From positions 1 to 33,689 of the forward strand of contig JABANP010000545.1 of the NCBI GenBank assembly GCA_013115135.1: a stretch of 33,689 nucleotides of DNA, in the 5' to 3' direction. This document shows, piece by piece, positions 1 to 10,950 of this stretch (its first letter is position 1; each line of letters starts with the position of its first letter). Both the position numbers and the translations under genes were made by a program. The notes under the pieces are model-generated. The model ran no database searches and was not told where the DNA came from. It was given only the letters and a program-made list of their open reading frames with translations. The DNA comes from Perkinsus olseni (Eukaryota > Perkinsozoa > Perkinsida > Perkinsidae).

Positions 1-400
1 GCGATGCCTCTAGATAATGTAGCGAGCTCTTAATGGTGTTTGGTTCCTTTTTTCCGGCTCCTCGAGTGGTATGGAGTATGCTAGGAGCTCTTTGAATATT
101 GCGCACGACTCCTGATGCATTACAGATGGCGATGCATGCGATAGGGAGTAGCGGAAGTCACGAGTACATAGTTGGGTAGATCGTCGTGCAGGAGAGTGTA
201 GAATTTCGAGTTGTGCAAGGACCTCCGCACCCGCCTATTTCATCTCTGCTGAGCCTGAGGACTTTTTTGCCGGCACCGTTCTGAGTTGCAGCGCACTGCA
301 GTTCTAACATCTGACCGACAACACCCGTCAGTTACTAACTGAAGGTAACCCAGCTCCTATTTTTAAGTGAGAAAGGTTAATTCTGCGTGCTTTCATCGAA

Positions 401-649
401 TTATGAGCCACCAACTTCCATATTGTCTCTCGGGCTGTAGTTCAGCATGCAGCGCAATTTACGCTTAGGGGGTGGTGTATCACATATAATGTTCTCTATG
501 TTGTCATCACTGTCGTATCCTCGATCCTGAACAAACCTCTGCGAATGGGTTAAGGAGATAATACCAGTTAGTACTACTCCTGAGGAGATGTGCGCTTCTG
601 CCGGTGGCGCAGCCAACGAATTCTGCTTCCTTTTGAACTCGGGGTCCAT
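401..649 (-). CDS. doubtful small ORF
   Basis: An 82-codon minus-strand frame starts at an ATG and ends with an acidic stretch (DSDDNIEN) and a basic one (PPPKRKLR). I do not recognise it. It overlaps another minus-strand frame (507-740) of similar quality, so at most one is real. No clear splice sites were fixed around it. It could be one exon of a larger gene or chance. Confidence 0.2.
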   Translation of the reverse strand: MDPEFKRKQNSLAAPPAEAHISSGVVLTGIISLTHSQRFVQDRGYDSDDNIENIICDTPPPKRKLRCMLNYSPRDNMEVGGS

Positions 650-1070
650 CCCCCACCGACATGATTGCAGTTCTCTCTCGCCAATACCTGATATCAGAAG
701 CTGTGAATGAGCTCCTACCCATGCGGGTGCAATGGCTCACCTTTAGAGTGCATCTCTCTCCTCATCTCTGGCGACGTGCCGTGGCAGCTTAGGCCAACCG
801 GCTCACGGCGATGATCTGGAGGTTGAAGGCGTTTCACACGACCCAATCCCATCCTTTTCTACTACTCCGAGGTGCAGATCTGGAGTGCATCATCCCTTCG
901 AAGGCTACATCCTTTGACCAGCTATTATCCTGTGGTACGCTATCACTCGCAGCCCCACAGGGATGGCGTTGTGTGGCTCCATCCACTTTAGCTGTATCCA
1001 GTTGTGCTTGTGGACTTGTCGGATCCGGAGTGGAGTCCTTCGCTCCACTTCGCCGCCCACTCACCGAGGA

Positions 1071-1474
1071 GACACACACTTTTCCATTCCTCTCGAACCA
1101 CTCTCCAAAGCCCAGCATGCACGCAACTCTTCGCACCCGAGGCAAAGCTGTTTGACGTACTGCAAGGCCCATTATATGTGAGCCAAAGTCGGCTCGTAAT
1201 ATCCTCACCCATCTTTTCACTATTTCACAATAATCAGAGCTAGATAGTCTATTCAGAATTGATACTTCTACGCCATCGAGTACCACCCCTCGGTCGCTTG
1301 TAGTCTTATCCAACACTTGCCGCCAGTACCTCTTCTCCGATGAGCGTCCTTTGGCCTTCGGCCCCCGCAGCGACGGCCGCTCCTGTTGTAGCCATGATCA
1401 GTGTCGGCTGTGTCGACCATCATCGGGAGAGAAATTTCACTAGACAGCGACGCACCGCAATTACAAATCGACAC
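1071..1474 (-). CDS. possible spliced small Cys-rich gene
   Basis: Minus-strand frames at 1268-1474 (ATG start, MSICNCGASL) and 834-1316 (no ATG start) run towards a convincing 49-nt intron at 1160-1208, with donor GTGAGG and acceptor CCTTGCAG. Splicing it out switches to a cysteine-rich reading (YVKQLCLGCEELRACW) that stops at 1071-1073. The link between the two upstream frames near 1300 is not resolved. Intron size matches the better-supported genes in the window. No family is recognised. The alternative is that the unspliced 160-codon frame is simply noncoding. Confidence 0.3.
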
Positions 1475-1585
1475 ACCAGTGATTAGTATCTACCGGTGCC
1501 GTCGATTGCGCACGTGTGTACACCTGGTGTACCACACCATGTGCGAAGTCCGCACCGCGGACCCCTCTTATTCGAAGACATCAGC

Positions 1586-1838
1586 CCTTGTGTGGCACAC
1601 AAGGCGCACACAATGTGTGCGCTAGGATGACGAGGATCCCGTACGCCCCCCAAACACAACTCTCTCATAACTCACACAATACTCATAACTCATAACTCAC
1701 TCAACCCTCACAACGATTCATTGGCCCTGCCAATTTGGCAGTGTCAATTTGACACCGACGGACAGGCAATGGAATCCATTGAATGGATCACACTGTGATC
1801 ATCACATAAAGAGAGCGGAATAACGCTATAATATAGCG
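1586..1838. repeat. cluster of seven 1-nt-spacer palindromes
   Basis: Seven perfect inverted repeats with a single central base lie here: 1586-1604 and 1604-1622 (9-bp arms), and 1727-1741 (CTGCCAAtTTGGCAG), 1741-1755 (GTGTCAAtTTGACAC), 1774-1788, 1786-1800 and 1824-1838 (7-bp arms). Several share end bases with the next one. The surrounding DNA is gene-free and AT-rich from about 1680. Confidence 0.85.
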
Positions 1839-1877
1839 AAAAAAATTCAATATAGCGGATATATTGAAATTTTTTCG
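1837..1877. repeat. 18-bp hairpin, 5-nt loop
   Basis: Arms 1837-1854 and 1860-1877 are reverse complements with one mismatch around the loop GCGGA. The stem has an A-run and a matching T-run, followed at about 1881-1893 by CCGCC-TTC-GGCGG. The function is unknown; a transcription-related hairpin is possible but nothing shows it. Confidence 0.7.
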
Positions 1878-2027
1878 CTCCGCCTTCGGCGGACAGCCAT
1901 CCTGGGAGTACTTCCCGATTAAATCACGCCAAACTCCTCTTCGAGACCCGTCGAGGCTCGTCGAGGCTCGAAAAACTCAGGAAAAATGCGAAGCTCGACC
2001 GAATTTAACCGAAACTCGAGTCGAGCT

Positions 2028-2054
2028 TCGAGGCTCGGCCGGGCCGAGCCTCGA
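2028..2054. repeat. 13-bp-arm palindrome, 1-nt spacer
   Basis: Arms 2028-2040 and 2042-2054 are perfect reverse complements around a single G at 2041. It lies in a stretch (about 1945-2055) of repeated CGAGGCTCG words, immediately left of the split-direct-repeat element that begins at 2078. Confidence 0.9.
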
Positions 2055-2077
2055 CTTAGAGCTATGGTTTCAGCTTA

Positions 2078-2237
2078 AGTAATCGATACACTCCGTGTGT
2101 CGAAGGAAAATCCACGGTAGTCCGCCGCAGGAGACAATCGTGTGTATGCGTGCCGGGCGGTGTACGTCACCGAGCCGTTCATCGTGAGAGGTCAGCGTCC
2201 GGCACGGTAGTGCCGGGTGTCCTGTCGATGTTTTTGA
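2078..2237 (+). repeat. split direct repeat A1
   Basis: This 160-bp copy begins AGTAATCGATACACTCC and ends at GTTTTTGA. It matches 7827-7986 almost base for base; the flanks diverge on both sides, which fixes the left element end at 2078. Confidence 0.9.
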
Positions 2238-2325
2238 ACTACGTCGCTCCGGACACGAGCTCGGTTTGCAGCTCCCGCCAGGTTGAGTTCACCTTGCTCC
2301 GCCGCCCTCTCCTCCTCGGAGCTCC

Positions 2326-2495
2326 CCCTCACCTGCCGTCTCTCACGGCTCTCGGGACTCTCACGCTCCCATTGGGCTCTCCCTCACCTGCCGTCTCTCA
2401 CGGCTCTCGGGACTCTCACGCTCCCATTGGGCTCTCCCTCACCTGCCGTCTCTCACGGCTCTCGGGACTCTCACGCTCCCCTTTGGCACACTCTG
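2326..2495 (+). repeat. 55-bp tandem repeat, about 3 copies
   Basis: The unit containing CTGCCGTCTCTCACGG repeats with a 55-bp period (for example, ATTGGG recurs at 2371 and 2426). A diverged partial copy follows at about 2520-2575. The period is not a multiple of 3, so the 175-codon open frame across it is not a conserved repeat protein. Confidence 0.85.
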
Positions 2496-3167
2496 CCTCC
2501 CTCCTGGCGTGTTACCTCTCTCACCTGCAGTCTCTCACGACTCTCGGGACTCTCACGCTCCCATTTGGCACACTCTGCCTCCCTCCTGCCGTGCTACCCG
2601 CCTCCCGCCAGTGGCTGAGCCACTGTGGCTCCCATGCACGCACCCGTGCAGCACTTTACCCCCGGGTTACCACTTGACTCAACACACAGGCGTTACGAAA
2701 CTGTGCTTGTCTCCACTTCCTGGGGCTCACGTGCGCTCCTCTTCCCCCCCGGGGGGGACCCCCGCGGGTTCTCTCCTTCTCTAGGCGTCACGGATGTACG
2801 ACCGCCGGGGGACCCCCGGCGGGGGTACACACGCCACTCATTCCCAGTGTGTCTCCCCAGCTTTGCCTCGGGACGGCTTGTCCGCTGGGTTTGCTTCTGA
2901 GGCTACTCGGGAGACATGCATCGCGATGTGGTTCACGGCAACGTATTCCCACAACCGCCCGACTACGCCGTTCACGTCCGACGAGGCGGCTGACTCCTTC
3001 TTCACCTGCCGAGTTGGTGTCGGCCACTCTGTTGTCGGGTGCGCTGTAGACTTTCTGCTCCCTTTCTCGTAGAAAGGGCGTCCTAGACAGTTTCTACAAC
3101 GCGCCGAGCTGGGCCTGCGACTCCCTTTGCGGCTGAGTCTCGCCTTGCTCCACTGCCCCCGTCACTC

Positions 3168-3455
3168 CTTGCGCCTTGCCCAGGGGTCGTGCCTTGCACA
3201 CTTCCTCTCCCCCTCGTGCCTTGCCAGTGGTACGCTGTCACGCTCACGTGCCCCTCTGGCTTCCCTCGTTCTCGTGCGCGCCCCGTGCTCTTCTCCCCGG
3301 CGCGTGTCCCCTGGGCCAGGATCCCTGGCGCCTCCGCCCGTACTCGAGGCTGGGACCGCTCCTTGCGCCTTGCCTAGGGGTCGTGCCTTGCACACTACCC
3401 CGCTCCCTCGTGCTTTGCCAGTGGCCCGCTGTCACGTTCACGCGCCACTCTGACT
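3168..3455 (+). repeat. diverged 193-bp tandem duplication
   Basis: The stretch starting CCTTGCGCCTTGCCC at about 3168 recurs as CCTTGCGCCTTGCCT at about 3361, with the following 90 or so bases alignable (GGGGTCGTGCCTTGCAC in both). It is part of the noncoding internal region of the first retroelement. Confidence 0.75.
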
Positions 3456-3682
3456 TCCCTCCCCCTCGTGCACGGTCCGTGCTCTCCTCCTCGCTGCTTG
3501 TTTCTTGGCGCCTCCGTCTGTACTCGACTCGACTACCTCGAGGCTTGGACCGCCGTCACGGCGGCGCCGTACCTCATGCTACGGGTCTCTGTGACTCGCC
3601 AGATCCCAACGTTCCCAGTGTTGTGCCAACACTCTCTGCCCGTTGTGGGAACTTCCTCGGCGCCGTGTTATAGTCTGTTGTC

Positions 3683-6600
3683 CAGGAGAACTTCTCCTGC
3701 AACTTCCCAGCTGACCACCACCTGTAGCGGCAGGCCCGCCGGTTCAGTGCCTCACGGGTGCACGACTGCTGATGGAACACAACCTTTTTTTCCATCGCCG
3801 GCCTACACCCTCACCTCGGGAGGGTTTGTCAGCCGGGTTCGCTTCCGACTACCCGTGCGACAACGTGCCGTTGTGGTCCACCGCGATATCCTCCCTGTGG
3901 CCCACAGGCTGTGAGAGCCTCCCACAGGCTGTGGGAGTCTTTCACATCTGGCAGACTACGCGGTTCACATCCGCCATAGCAGCGGTTGCCGTCGGCTGCG
4001 GCGCGCCCGCCGCCGCCTCCCTCTCCGCCCCGACGTTCCCGGCGGACGCTTCCCGCCTTCCGGACTTGCGGTTTCCGGGTTCCCTCGCTTAGCCTTGAGC
4101 GCCTTATCGGCTGCTCGGTTTCTCGGCGGGGATCCCGACAAGCCGTGGTTCTCTCCTTCCCTGCTTACTCCACTACTACACGTCTGCTTCGGCCTAGTTG
4201 CTCCCTGAGGGAAGTTCCCTCTTAGAGGGACTGCTCCTTCCCGGGGCCCCCAGGCTCGGGGGTTCATAGTACCACCTTAGTACACGCCTCTACGCCTTTC
4301 GTGGCACATCCTTCCTCTCTTGCGGTCTTGGGTTCCCCTTCGAGGGGGCATCGGCCGCATCAGCTCCGCTTGTTACTCTACTCACGTACACCTTCAGCGG
4401 CTTTGCCGCTATCTTGTCCCCGACCCCTCCCAGTGGGCTAGTGGGTGGCACCCTCTATCCGATTCGTGGCTACTAGCTGGCCTGCTCCTCGGCTCCCCTA
4501 AGGGGAGTCCCCTTCGCCGTTACCGCTTCTGCGTCGCGATGAGTCTGCTTCCTTACCCTGCGGGGATCAGTACCTACCATCGTCCAGCTCGTACGCCATA
4601 ATCTGGCTCTCTGTCTTGCATTTCTTCTGCTCTGGGACCGCCCAAGTGGTCACGTCACAGGCCTCACGTGGATCTGAGGTTCTCGAGGACCTGCCCCCTA
4701 GAGGTCTCGAGGCTCCTTTTGTCTTGCTCCTGTGACAGGCCGCCCCGCTCTCGTCGCGTACTCTTACTTCGGGCGGTCCGCCCGATCGACACCCGGGTGG
4801 ATCCGGGATCGACACTAGGACATCTCCGGATTCACGGTTCTGAGTCACGTCACGACGACCCGTGCACTGTACACCCTCCGCGCCGGGCAAACATTACCCT
4901 AGTAGGGTTACCCTACCCTTCTGCCGCATTGGCTGCACCGGCACATATCCGGCACTGCCCGGTCTGCTTTCCCGCTATCTTCGTGCGGACCAAGGGTTGA
5001 CCGGGCTCCGTTTCCTCAAGTCTCTTGGGTTCGTCCTTCGCGCAGTTCGCATGGACCTTGGGTTTGCAGCTTTGCAAGTCCACGCTGTGCCTACCCCAGA
5101 GTTGGTCCCTGTGTGACACACAGTGTGTGTTCCGCAGTGTGGACAGCGCAGGTTTCCGCGATGGGCTGTTCGCTCGCTTCGAGTACCTGCGGCAGTCACT
5201 GCACACCGCGTCGATCGGACCGACTCGGTCCTTTCCGCGCTACCTCAGTCCGTTGCCCGGCAGTGGTTCGGATCGCCTGACGCAATTGGCCCGGCCATGT
5301 TGGCCCCGCTGCACCTTGCACGGGTCAGGGCTCCCAGCTTAGGGATGACTCACTGCCCTGCACCATGGCACCTGGGTGGACGGACTTCATCCTGTGCATG
5401 ATGGCGTCCTGCTCAATGAAAGCTTCCACTGATAGTGTCCTGCTCTTGCAGACTAGCGGAACGGCTTATTCATTCGCTCTCAGCCTCAGAGCCAGAGGTA
5501 GGCTCCCGCTGGGTTCCCGCCCGCCCGCGAGTCGCGAAGGCGGTCGAGGAGGTGAACTCCTGGAGTAACTCCAGGCTCCGCTGCACTGTTCAGCCACCGC
5601 GGCTACTCTGTCGTTTGTAGCGCCTGCGCGGACTGAGTCCGCCGGACTCATTCTCTCGTTACGTGACGCTAGTTGCGTCATGAGCTTCGGTGTCGTTATC
5701 TCCAGTGGCGACTCGCCACCATTTGTGTGTCCACTTTATACGCGTGATTTGTGACAACTCCTTTGTCTCATAACACAGACTGTGGTCCACCGCCACCAGC
5801 TCTTGTGTCACACAGTTCGTGGAGCTACGTGCCCGTTCACGTCGTTTTGAGTCGTCTACTTCGCTCATGGTTTTTGTCCTCCACTCTGGTGACGCTTCCC
5901 GCGTAGACTCCGTTTCGTGCTCAGTGAGCACTGCTCACCCGACGGTACAGGGCTGGCAGATTACCGCTTGTGGGTACTGCACTGCCGCTACCCGGGCAGC
6001 CACCATCCTGCGGCGCAGGATCTGCGCTGCCGGTGCACCAACCCGGCATGCAGTTCATCGAGCATCAGGTGTTGCTCGGAGTCCGAGCCTCAGACGTGTC
6101 CGGGTTCTGCTTCCTTCTCTCTACAACCTTCCGGCGGCTGGTGTCGCTTCCCACGGGGAAGTTTCTCCTACCCTCTTCTCCGGCCACTGACTCGTGCTGC
6201 TTCGGCAGTAGGCACGGCCTTCACGAGGCCTTCCCGGAGATTCTTCCTCGGTGGGTGTCGGGGTTGTACTAGCACCTCGCGCATACGGCCTCCCGACCAG
6301 CTTCTCCTCGGGGCCCCCGAGTCGGAGGATATCACAGCTGCTGTGCTTGCTGCACTCAGCGTCTCCGATCTCCTTCTACGTTCGTCTCACCCCATGCGGC
6401 GCTACGCTTGGAAGCGTCGCGCATACACCGTATCCACGGCACAGCACTCGGTAAGCACTCGTTAATCTCGCTAGTCAGGGGCTCCTTATTCCCATCGTGA
6501 GCGGAGTCGCTTGCGTGACACCATGCAGCGACCATGCGGTGCTTTGTGCCGCAGTACTGCCAGGGCATCTCTGCGTTCGCCACTTGACTATGCTACAGTT

Positions 6601-6858
6601 CCGAAGCGGAACTTCCGCTTCTCGGCGCGACATTTGCATCAACGCGCAACCTCACCAGTGACTGACTGGAGCCCCCAGTCAGTGTCTCCTCCAGTCTGGG
6701 GGCGACCTTGATCCATCGCATTCCTGTGTATCCAGCAGCTTCGACACAGCTATGATTCACCTCAGCCTCAGGCGGCGGGGTTGCCCCATTCGGTTAGTCT
6801 GGCCGTTAAACCGGCACGAGTCCTGCAACGTAGTGGCCCTACCCTGTAGGACCTACAG
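3683..6858. repeat. sixteen 1-nt-spacer palindromes in element 1
   Basis: Perfect single-base-spacer inverted repeats with arms of at least 7 bp: 3683-3699, 3895-3909, 3920-3938, 4207-4221, 4216-4230, 4493-4507, 4500-4514, 4769-4785, 4902-4916, 5559-5575, 5634-5650, 5917-5931, 5924-5938, 6307-6321, 6603-6621 and 6844-6858. Pairs 4207/4216, 4493/4500 and 5917/5924 overlap as zigzags, and 4896-4916 does so with 6-bp and 7-bp arms. A further 10-bp-arm copy is at 2802-2822. The remaining internal sequence shows no gene I can support. Confidence 0.85.
4913..5206 (-). pseudogene. possible zinc-ribbon-like remnant
   Basis: A minus-strand frame (about 5199-4975) reads RCPHCGTHTVCHTGTN, then WTCKAANP. 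CPHC followed about 20 residues later by W-x-C is the shape of a zinc ribbon, although the last expected Cys is replaced. It is on the same strand as the recombinase remnant 2 kb away. A second frame over the same bases (CRICAG) could also be coding. It is probably a decayed element protein; chance is possible. Confidence 0.25.
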
Positions 6859-7035
6859 CAGGTGTGCTTCACCCCGTATGGAACTCGCGACGACGGGATT
6901 TCCATCACTCGCAGCATTTTCTGCGCATGCAGTGCTGAACCAGACCACATTATGTTTTTTTTTAGTCGGAGCTCCGGGGCGTACCACAATGTCTTCACCA
7001 TCATTTGGTCACGTCCCGTCATGTTCTTTCCCGTT

Positions 7036-7626
7036 CTATGTGCTTTCATGCACACGATTGGGCAGCTGAGCTCGGTCTCGACTCGATCGTAACGTTGTTC
7101 GCCCGGCAGAAGTGCCTTCTCCCCGGCTGTTCGATTCGCGACACGAGCTCTCTTCCCATGGGCGCCGCGCGGCGGCTTCGAGTCCCTTCACCGTTGCTAT
7201 TAGCATAGGGCTACTCGTGTTGATCTCATACCCCGGCAGCTCATGCGCCTTCTTCACCCCATCAAGTACGTCTTAGCGGTCCCAGCGTTTCCTATGCTAG
7301 TAATCCAGTCCTGCATCTCCTGTAGATTCAATCTACAGGAGCCAATCTACTAGATTGGCTGGCATCGGTGCCCGCATCCTCTTGTCGGCTTTAGTCAACT
7401 CGACCGTGAACCTGATCCACGACCGCATCCCCACCGCATACGTCTTCGCCGTGGCTGGGCGGATGCTGCGCGCTGCGACCGCCCACGCATCTTGCTTCAA
7501 CCGTGCCACGTCTCTGTCGCCCTCTCCTTTCCACCGCGGCACCGTGGGTTTAGCCCGCAGTGTTTCTTTTTCTCCCCAGTCTTGCCATTCTGCCAGTAAC
7601 CAGCCAAGCGTCGGTGGCTCATTCAT
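7036..7626 (-). pseudogene. tyr recombinase N-terminal domain, broken
   Basis: A 97-codon frame starts at 7626 and contains RPATAKTYAVGMRSWIRF and NLVDWLL. This is the pattern of the SAM-like core-binding domain of tyrosine recombinases (R-x-x-T-x-x-x-Y-x-x-x-x-x-x-F). It stops at 7333-7335. Past the stop, alternating frames give GNAGTAKTYLMG and VKKAHELPGYEINTSS followed by ATVKGLEAAARRP, typical of the rest of the same domain, so at least one stop and one frameshift break the gene. No catalytic domain (R, HxxR, Y) was found downstream. It lies antisense beside repeat B1 of the element. The domain call is confident; an active product is excluded as it stands. Confidence 0.7.
7317..7360. repeat. 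paired palindromes at recombinase break
   Basis: 7317-7341 has 12-bp arms around C7329 and 7340-7360 has 10-bp arms around C7350; both are perfect, with single-base spacers and a 2-bp overlap. The first stop of the recombinase remnant (7333-7335) lies inside the first palindrome. Confidence 0.9.
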
Positions 7627-7711
7627 CTCAATCTAACCTCAACTGCACAGCAGCCTCTTCTGCCCCCTACTACGATGGGCATGGGAAGATACCTCGTCGT
7701 CTCGAATCGAT

Positions 7712-7986
7712 CTCAACGATGGGGGTCGCCTGGTAGGAGTGTCTCCTCCCCGGCTGATCGATTCGCGACTTGAGCTCTTTTCCCATTGTATGTTACGCAA
7801 GGTCGCGGACGAAGAGCCGGGATTTTAGTAATCGATACACTCCGTGTGTCGAAGGAAAATCCACGGTAGTCCGCCGCAGGAGACAATCGTGTGTATGCGT
7901 GCGGGTCGGTGTACGTCACCGAGCCGTTCATCGTGAGAGGTCAGCGTCTGGCACGGTAGTGCCGGGTGTCCTGTCGATGTTTTTGA
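7712..7986 (+). repeat. split direct repeat B1-A2 junction
   Basis: B1 (7712-7826) and A2 (7827-7986) are fused with no spacer: GGGATTTT of B1 runs straight into AGTAATCG of A2. This fused copy is the internal half of the split repeat; A1 and B2 are the outer halves. Confidence 0.9.
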
Positions 7987-8003
7987 CCCACCCGTCCCTC
8001 CCC

Positions 8004-8115
8004 TCAATGGTGGGGTCGCCTGGTAGGAGTGTCTCCTCCCCGGCTGATCGATTCGCGACTTGAGCTCTTTTCCCATTGTATGTTACGCAAGGTCGCGGAC
8101 GAAGAGCCGGGATTT
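8004..8115 (+). repeat. split direct repeat B2
   Basis: The copy of B1 runs from TCAATGG to CCGGGATTT. Similarity stops after GATTT (8115), marking the right end of the element. No target duplication is visible, as expected for recombinase-mediated insertion. Confidence 0.9.
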
Positions 8116-8692
8116 AATCTTTCGCATCATGTGACATGCCTTCTTCCATCACAAAGTTCAGGCGTCACGCAGCTCGCAACCATTCGTGATCATTGTGCTG
8201 TATCAACATTTCTGCTGAAATCGAAAACTTTGAAGCTTTTGTTCTTCCAGCAATAAATCTGACCGCTTGTCCTACTCGCACGAAGATGAATCTACACTGA
8301 AGATCGAGTTCTTTCGATAGTAGGCGTCCGGCAAATTCTACTCCTTCCTTCAGCAGAGATCCGCGCTAAAGTTCTAGTGAGGGCGCTAGGCAACCAAAGT
8401 AGACCTCGAGCATCTTAGGTCGATTCTAATAAGATGCAAAACTGCTCCATATGAGGCATATTCTCACTCCACATAGGCGGAACAATTGCACAACCACGAT
8501 TTCCGTCACGTGTTTTTTTAAACCTGCTACATCACTTCTTATTTCTTGGGCTCGGATCAATTATTTCGATGACCTACTTTCATGCGAATTATTTGATTCA
8601 GCGTTTGCAGCATCCTTTCGTTTGTCACGTCTAATATGCCTGTCGCAAGGCACAGTGATTTGGGAAAGCTCTTGACACTAGGTGTTTTCATC
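8116..8692. other. no gene seen
   Basis: I see no supported gene in these 577 bases. Short frames exist but lack paired splice sites. It probably holds the 5' region of the plus-strand gene that begins near 8693. Confidence 0.5.
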
Positions 8693-10615
8693 ATGCAAGC
8701 TGGCGGTGTACGCTTCGGAGAACCAGAGAACCAGGTGAGTCTCAATTTTCATTCGATTTGTCGCAGTGCAGAATTTGGTAGAATGGGACGCTAGATTTGC
8801 CTCAGATCGCGGAAGGTATCGCTCAGAGCGCAAATGCAGCTCGACTCTAATGCCTTGTCGTTTTAGACCCTTCTCAGGTCAACATCTTATACGACGTACG
8901 CACACCGCCGTACCTGAAGCACGGTGCCTGTTTTGAGCACCCGGTCTTTGGTCAGATGCCCTCCAGTGAGCGCGCCCCAAGCGGATTATATACCCCTCCC
9001 CATATGCTCTCGGCGGTCTCGATAGAGAAGGTTCTCAGAGATGTAATCGATCGTCAAGGGATGCAAGGTAGCCCGTTTCATGCGATGTATGCAGCGGTGC
9101 CGAGAAATCTCACGAACGCACGGACTGGATTGTTCACGGGTTGCCCTCGCGGAGTTGTCGCCTGTCACTGGGGCCGACAACAATTTCGATGATATAAATA
9201 TCGGGATCGAGGATAACGGCAAAACCGAAGGTCTAGTTTCTATCTGTCAACCATATGCTGAGCGGGCAGCTCACTTTTCCAGCGATGGATGATTTACTCC
9301 TCCTGGCAAAAAGCATACAAGGAATCTAGGAATCTTCAGGACTACAATGAACAAGCACGTGGGGACCTAGCGCAATCTATCCGCTTAGCATGGCGTTGTT
9401 CTCAGTCGGGGATATTCTGTCTTCATCGTTCATAAACAATCAGCGCCTGGACCCTCGTTGGTTGAGCTTGGATTCTGAAGACTCCGAAGCTAAGTCTCGA
9501 GTGGCCGCAGGTGGCGACCTCGCCATGTACGCGTTAACCAGGCGCTTCAAACACCATGGAGCTTCTTCTGCGGGAATCATTGGCTCGACTCAGGCAAGAG
9601 CTCCGGAAACTGATTGTTGCCGCCGGAGATCCCTCTAATCTCGACGACCTCCGCTCCAGGGGATTACTAGGCACGGCAAGAACCCTCATGTCCAGAGAAT
9701 CGAGTACGGATGAGCTCAAAAGTATTCTCAAGGCGGGAATGTCATCTTCCCGCTCAATCGAGGAGCTTTGTATACCCAGGCCTTGCGGGAACTCTCATAA
9801 CTCTCCTAACTGATCTTCCAATCTCCAGTAATGTGGCGAACGTTAATACTGGTGCGGATGGCCGGGTGACGGGTAAGTGTCGGGCTGCCACTTAAATGAG
9901 CGACAAAGTCTCCTGTCACGCTCAATCATGCCTACCATTTCTTCTTTAGTCGTAATTCCTCGCCCATCGCGAGTGCATGCTCATTAGACCATGGATGAGT
10001 AGCTATGGATTTCAGCGCCTTCAATGCTTTCAGCGCTTCCTCAGTCTTGAACGTTATGCTAAACTCTCTTGCTCGCCGGTCAGTTCATTTCGTCGACTCC
10101 AGCATGATCGGCTATACTGCATTTCATCTACTTCTCTGGGGGCTTTCCCACGCAATGAAAACTGACTCTCGTCTTCTGTTCAAGGCACTCGACTCCGTAG
10201 CGTCACTGTTCGATGAAGAAGCACTGAACAAAACGATAAACGCGTTGGCGCGGAGCGCAGCTGGCGGAGTGTATCGGCGAGTTAGTCATGCACCACACTG
10301 TGACCTTGGTCCTGATAGCGGAGAAATCGTCACTCCGCTTCAGCGATCGATTCGCCGATACTTGTAGGTTTGATTTCCACGCTGGCGACCGGTATATATT
10401 CTCTGCAGTCCTGGCGGGATTAGTGCGGCTTCGACAACTTCACCCCTCTTGAAAGAGCTTGAAACTCTGATAACTAGCTTTCAGGGCTCCGACGCTGCCC
10501 AGCGTCAAGCGTCCCAGTTGATATCAGCGACTTCCGCTACCATGGCCAAGCACATCGCAGAAGCAGCAGTAGCCTCCCTACTATCCGCTGTACCGTCTTC
10601 AGCTCCACCGCCTGT
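8693..10615 (+). CDS. multi-exon protein, unrecognised, 5' part
   Basis: The first exon is 8693-8734 (MQAGGVRFGEPENQ), ending in CAG|GTGAGT; an intron to 8877 (acceptor TTCTCAG) joins in frame to VNILYDVRTPPYLKHG, running to about 9064. Further coding-like pieces on the same strand are 9390-9638 (SLDSEDSEAKSRVAAGG), 9556-9760 (LRQELRKLIVAAGDPSNL), 10005-10260 (FKALDSVASLFDEEAL) and 10449-10615 (ELETLITSFQGSD), the last ending in CCT|GTGAGT. The later pieces are helical and Leu/Ala/Ser-rich. I could not join them unambiguously. They may be the N-terminal part of the Frizzled-domain gene downstream, or a separate gene. No family is recognised. Confidence 0.4.
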
Positions 10616-10950
10616 GAGTGGGAACGGTCGCTTACAGTCTACCGAGAATATTTTCTCCGCGACTTAGATTTGGAACGACAAGCCCCTACCTTGCATGCCG
10701 TTGCCGGAAGGTCATACCATACGAGGAAGCGCATAGATACTTTTCTGTTCGTAGGACACCCATGTGCCGGGAGCGTAAAGAGGACACGATCACGCTGAAT
10801 CACTGAGGAAGACGCATATTAGCAGGTAAAATACCCCGTCACCTTCGCGGACTTCTCCATGGCTGACGTTACGAGTTCGATATTTGAGGGAGTCAGGGCA
10901 TCATTTCCTGCTTTATTCGCCTCTCGCACGGGCAAAGCCGGGAGTGTGGT

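Larger units (their letters stand above)
2078..8115 (+). mobile_element. split-direct-repeat YR retroelement, decayed
   Basis: The element has the order A1 (2078-2237), internal region, B1 (7712-7826), A2 (7827-7986), B2 (8004-8115). A1 and A2 are near-identical 160-bp copies; B1 and B2 are near-identical copies of about 110 bp; B1 abuts A2. This A1-internal-B1A2-B2 order is the split direct repeat plan of Ngaro/PAT/kangaroo-type tyrosine-recombinase retrotransposons. A recombinase remnant lies antisense next to B1; I recall the Volvox kangaroo element carrying its recombinase inverted. No reverse transcriptase was recognised on either strand and no long intact frame survives, so the copy is dead or non-autonomous. 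The family-level name is inference from architecture plus the recombinase fragment. Confidence 0.7.

Noticed and set aside
811..1155. 114-codon plus-strand ORF
   Set aside because: It is antisense to the better minus-strand reading with a clear intron.
2150..2677. 175-codon plus-strand ORF
   Set aside because: It crosses 55-bp repeats that change frame each unit; composition is that of C-rich noncoding element DNA.
2078..8115. LTR retrotransposon or SINE next to a LINE
   Set aside because: The copies are split repeats with a fused internal junction, not full repeats at both ends, and a recombinase fragment is present.
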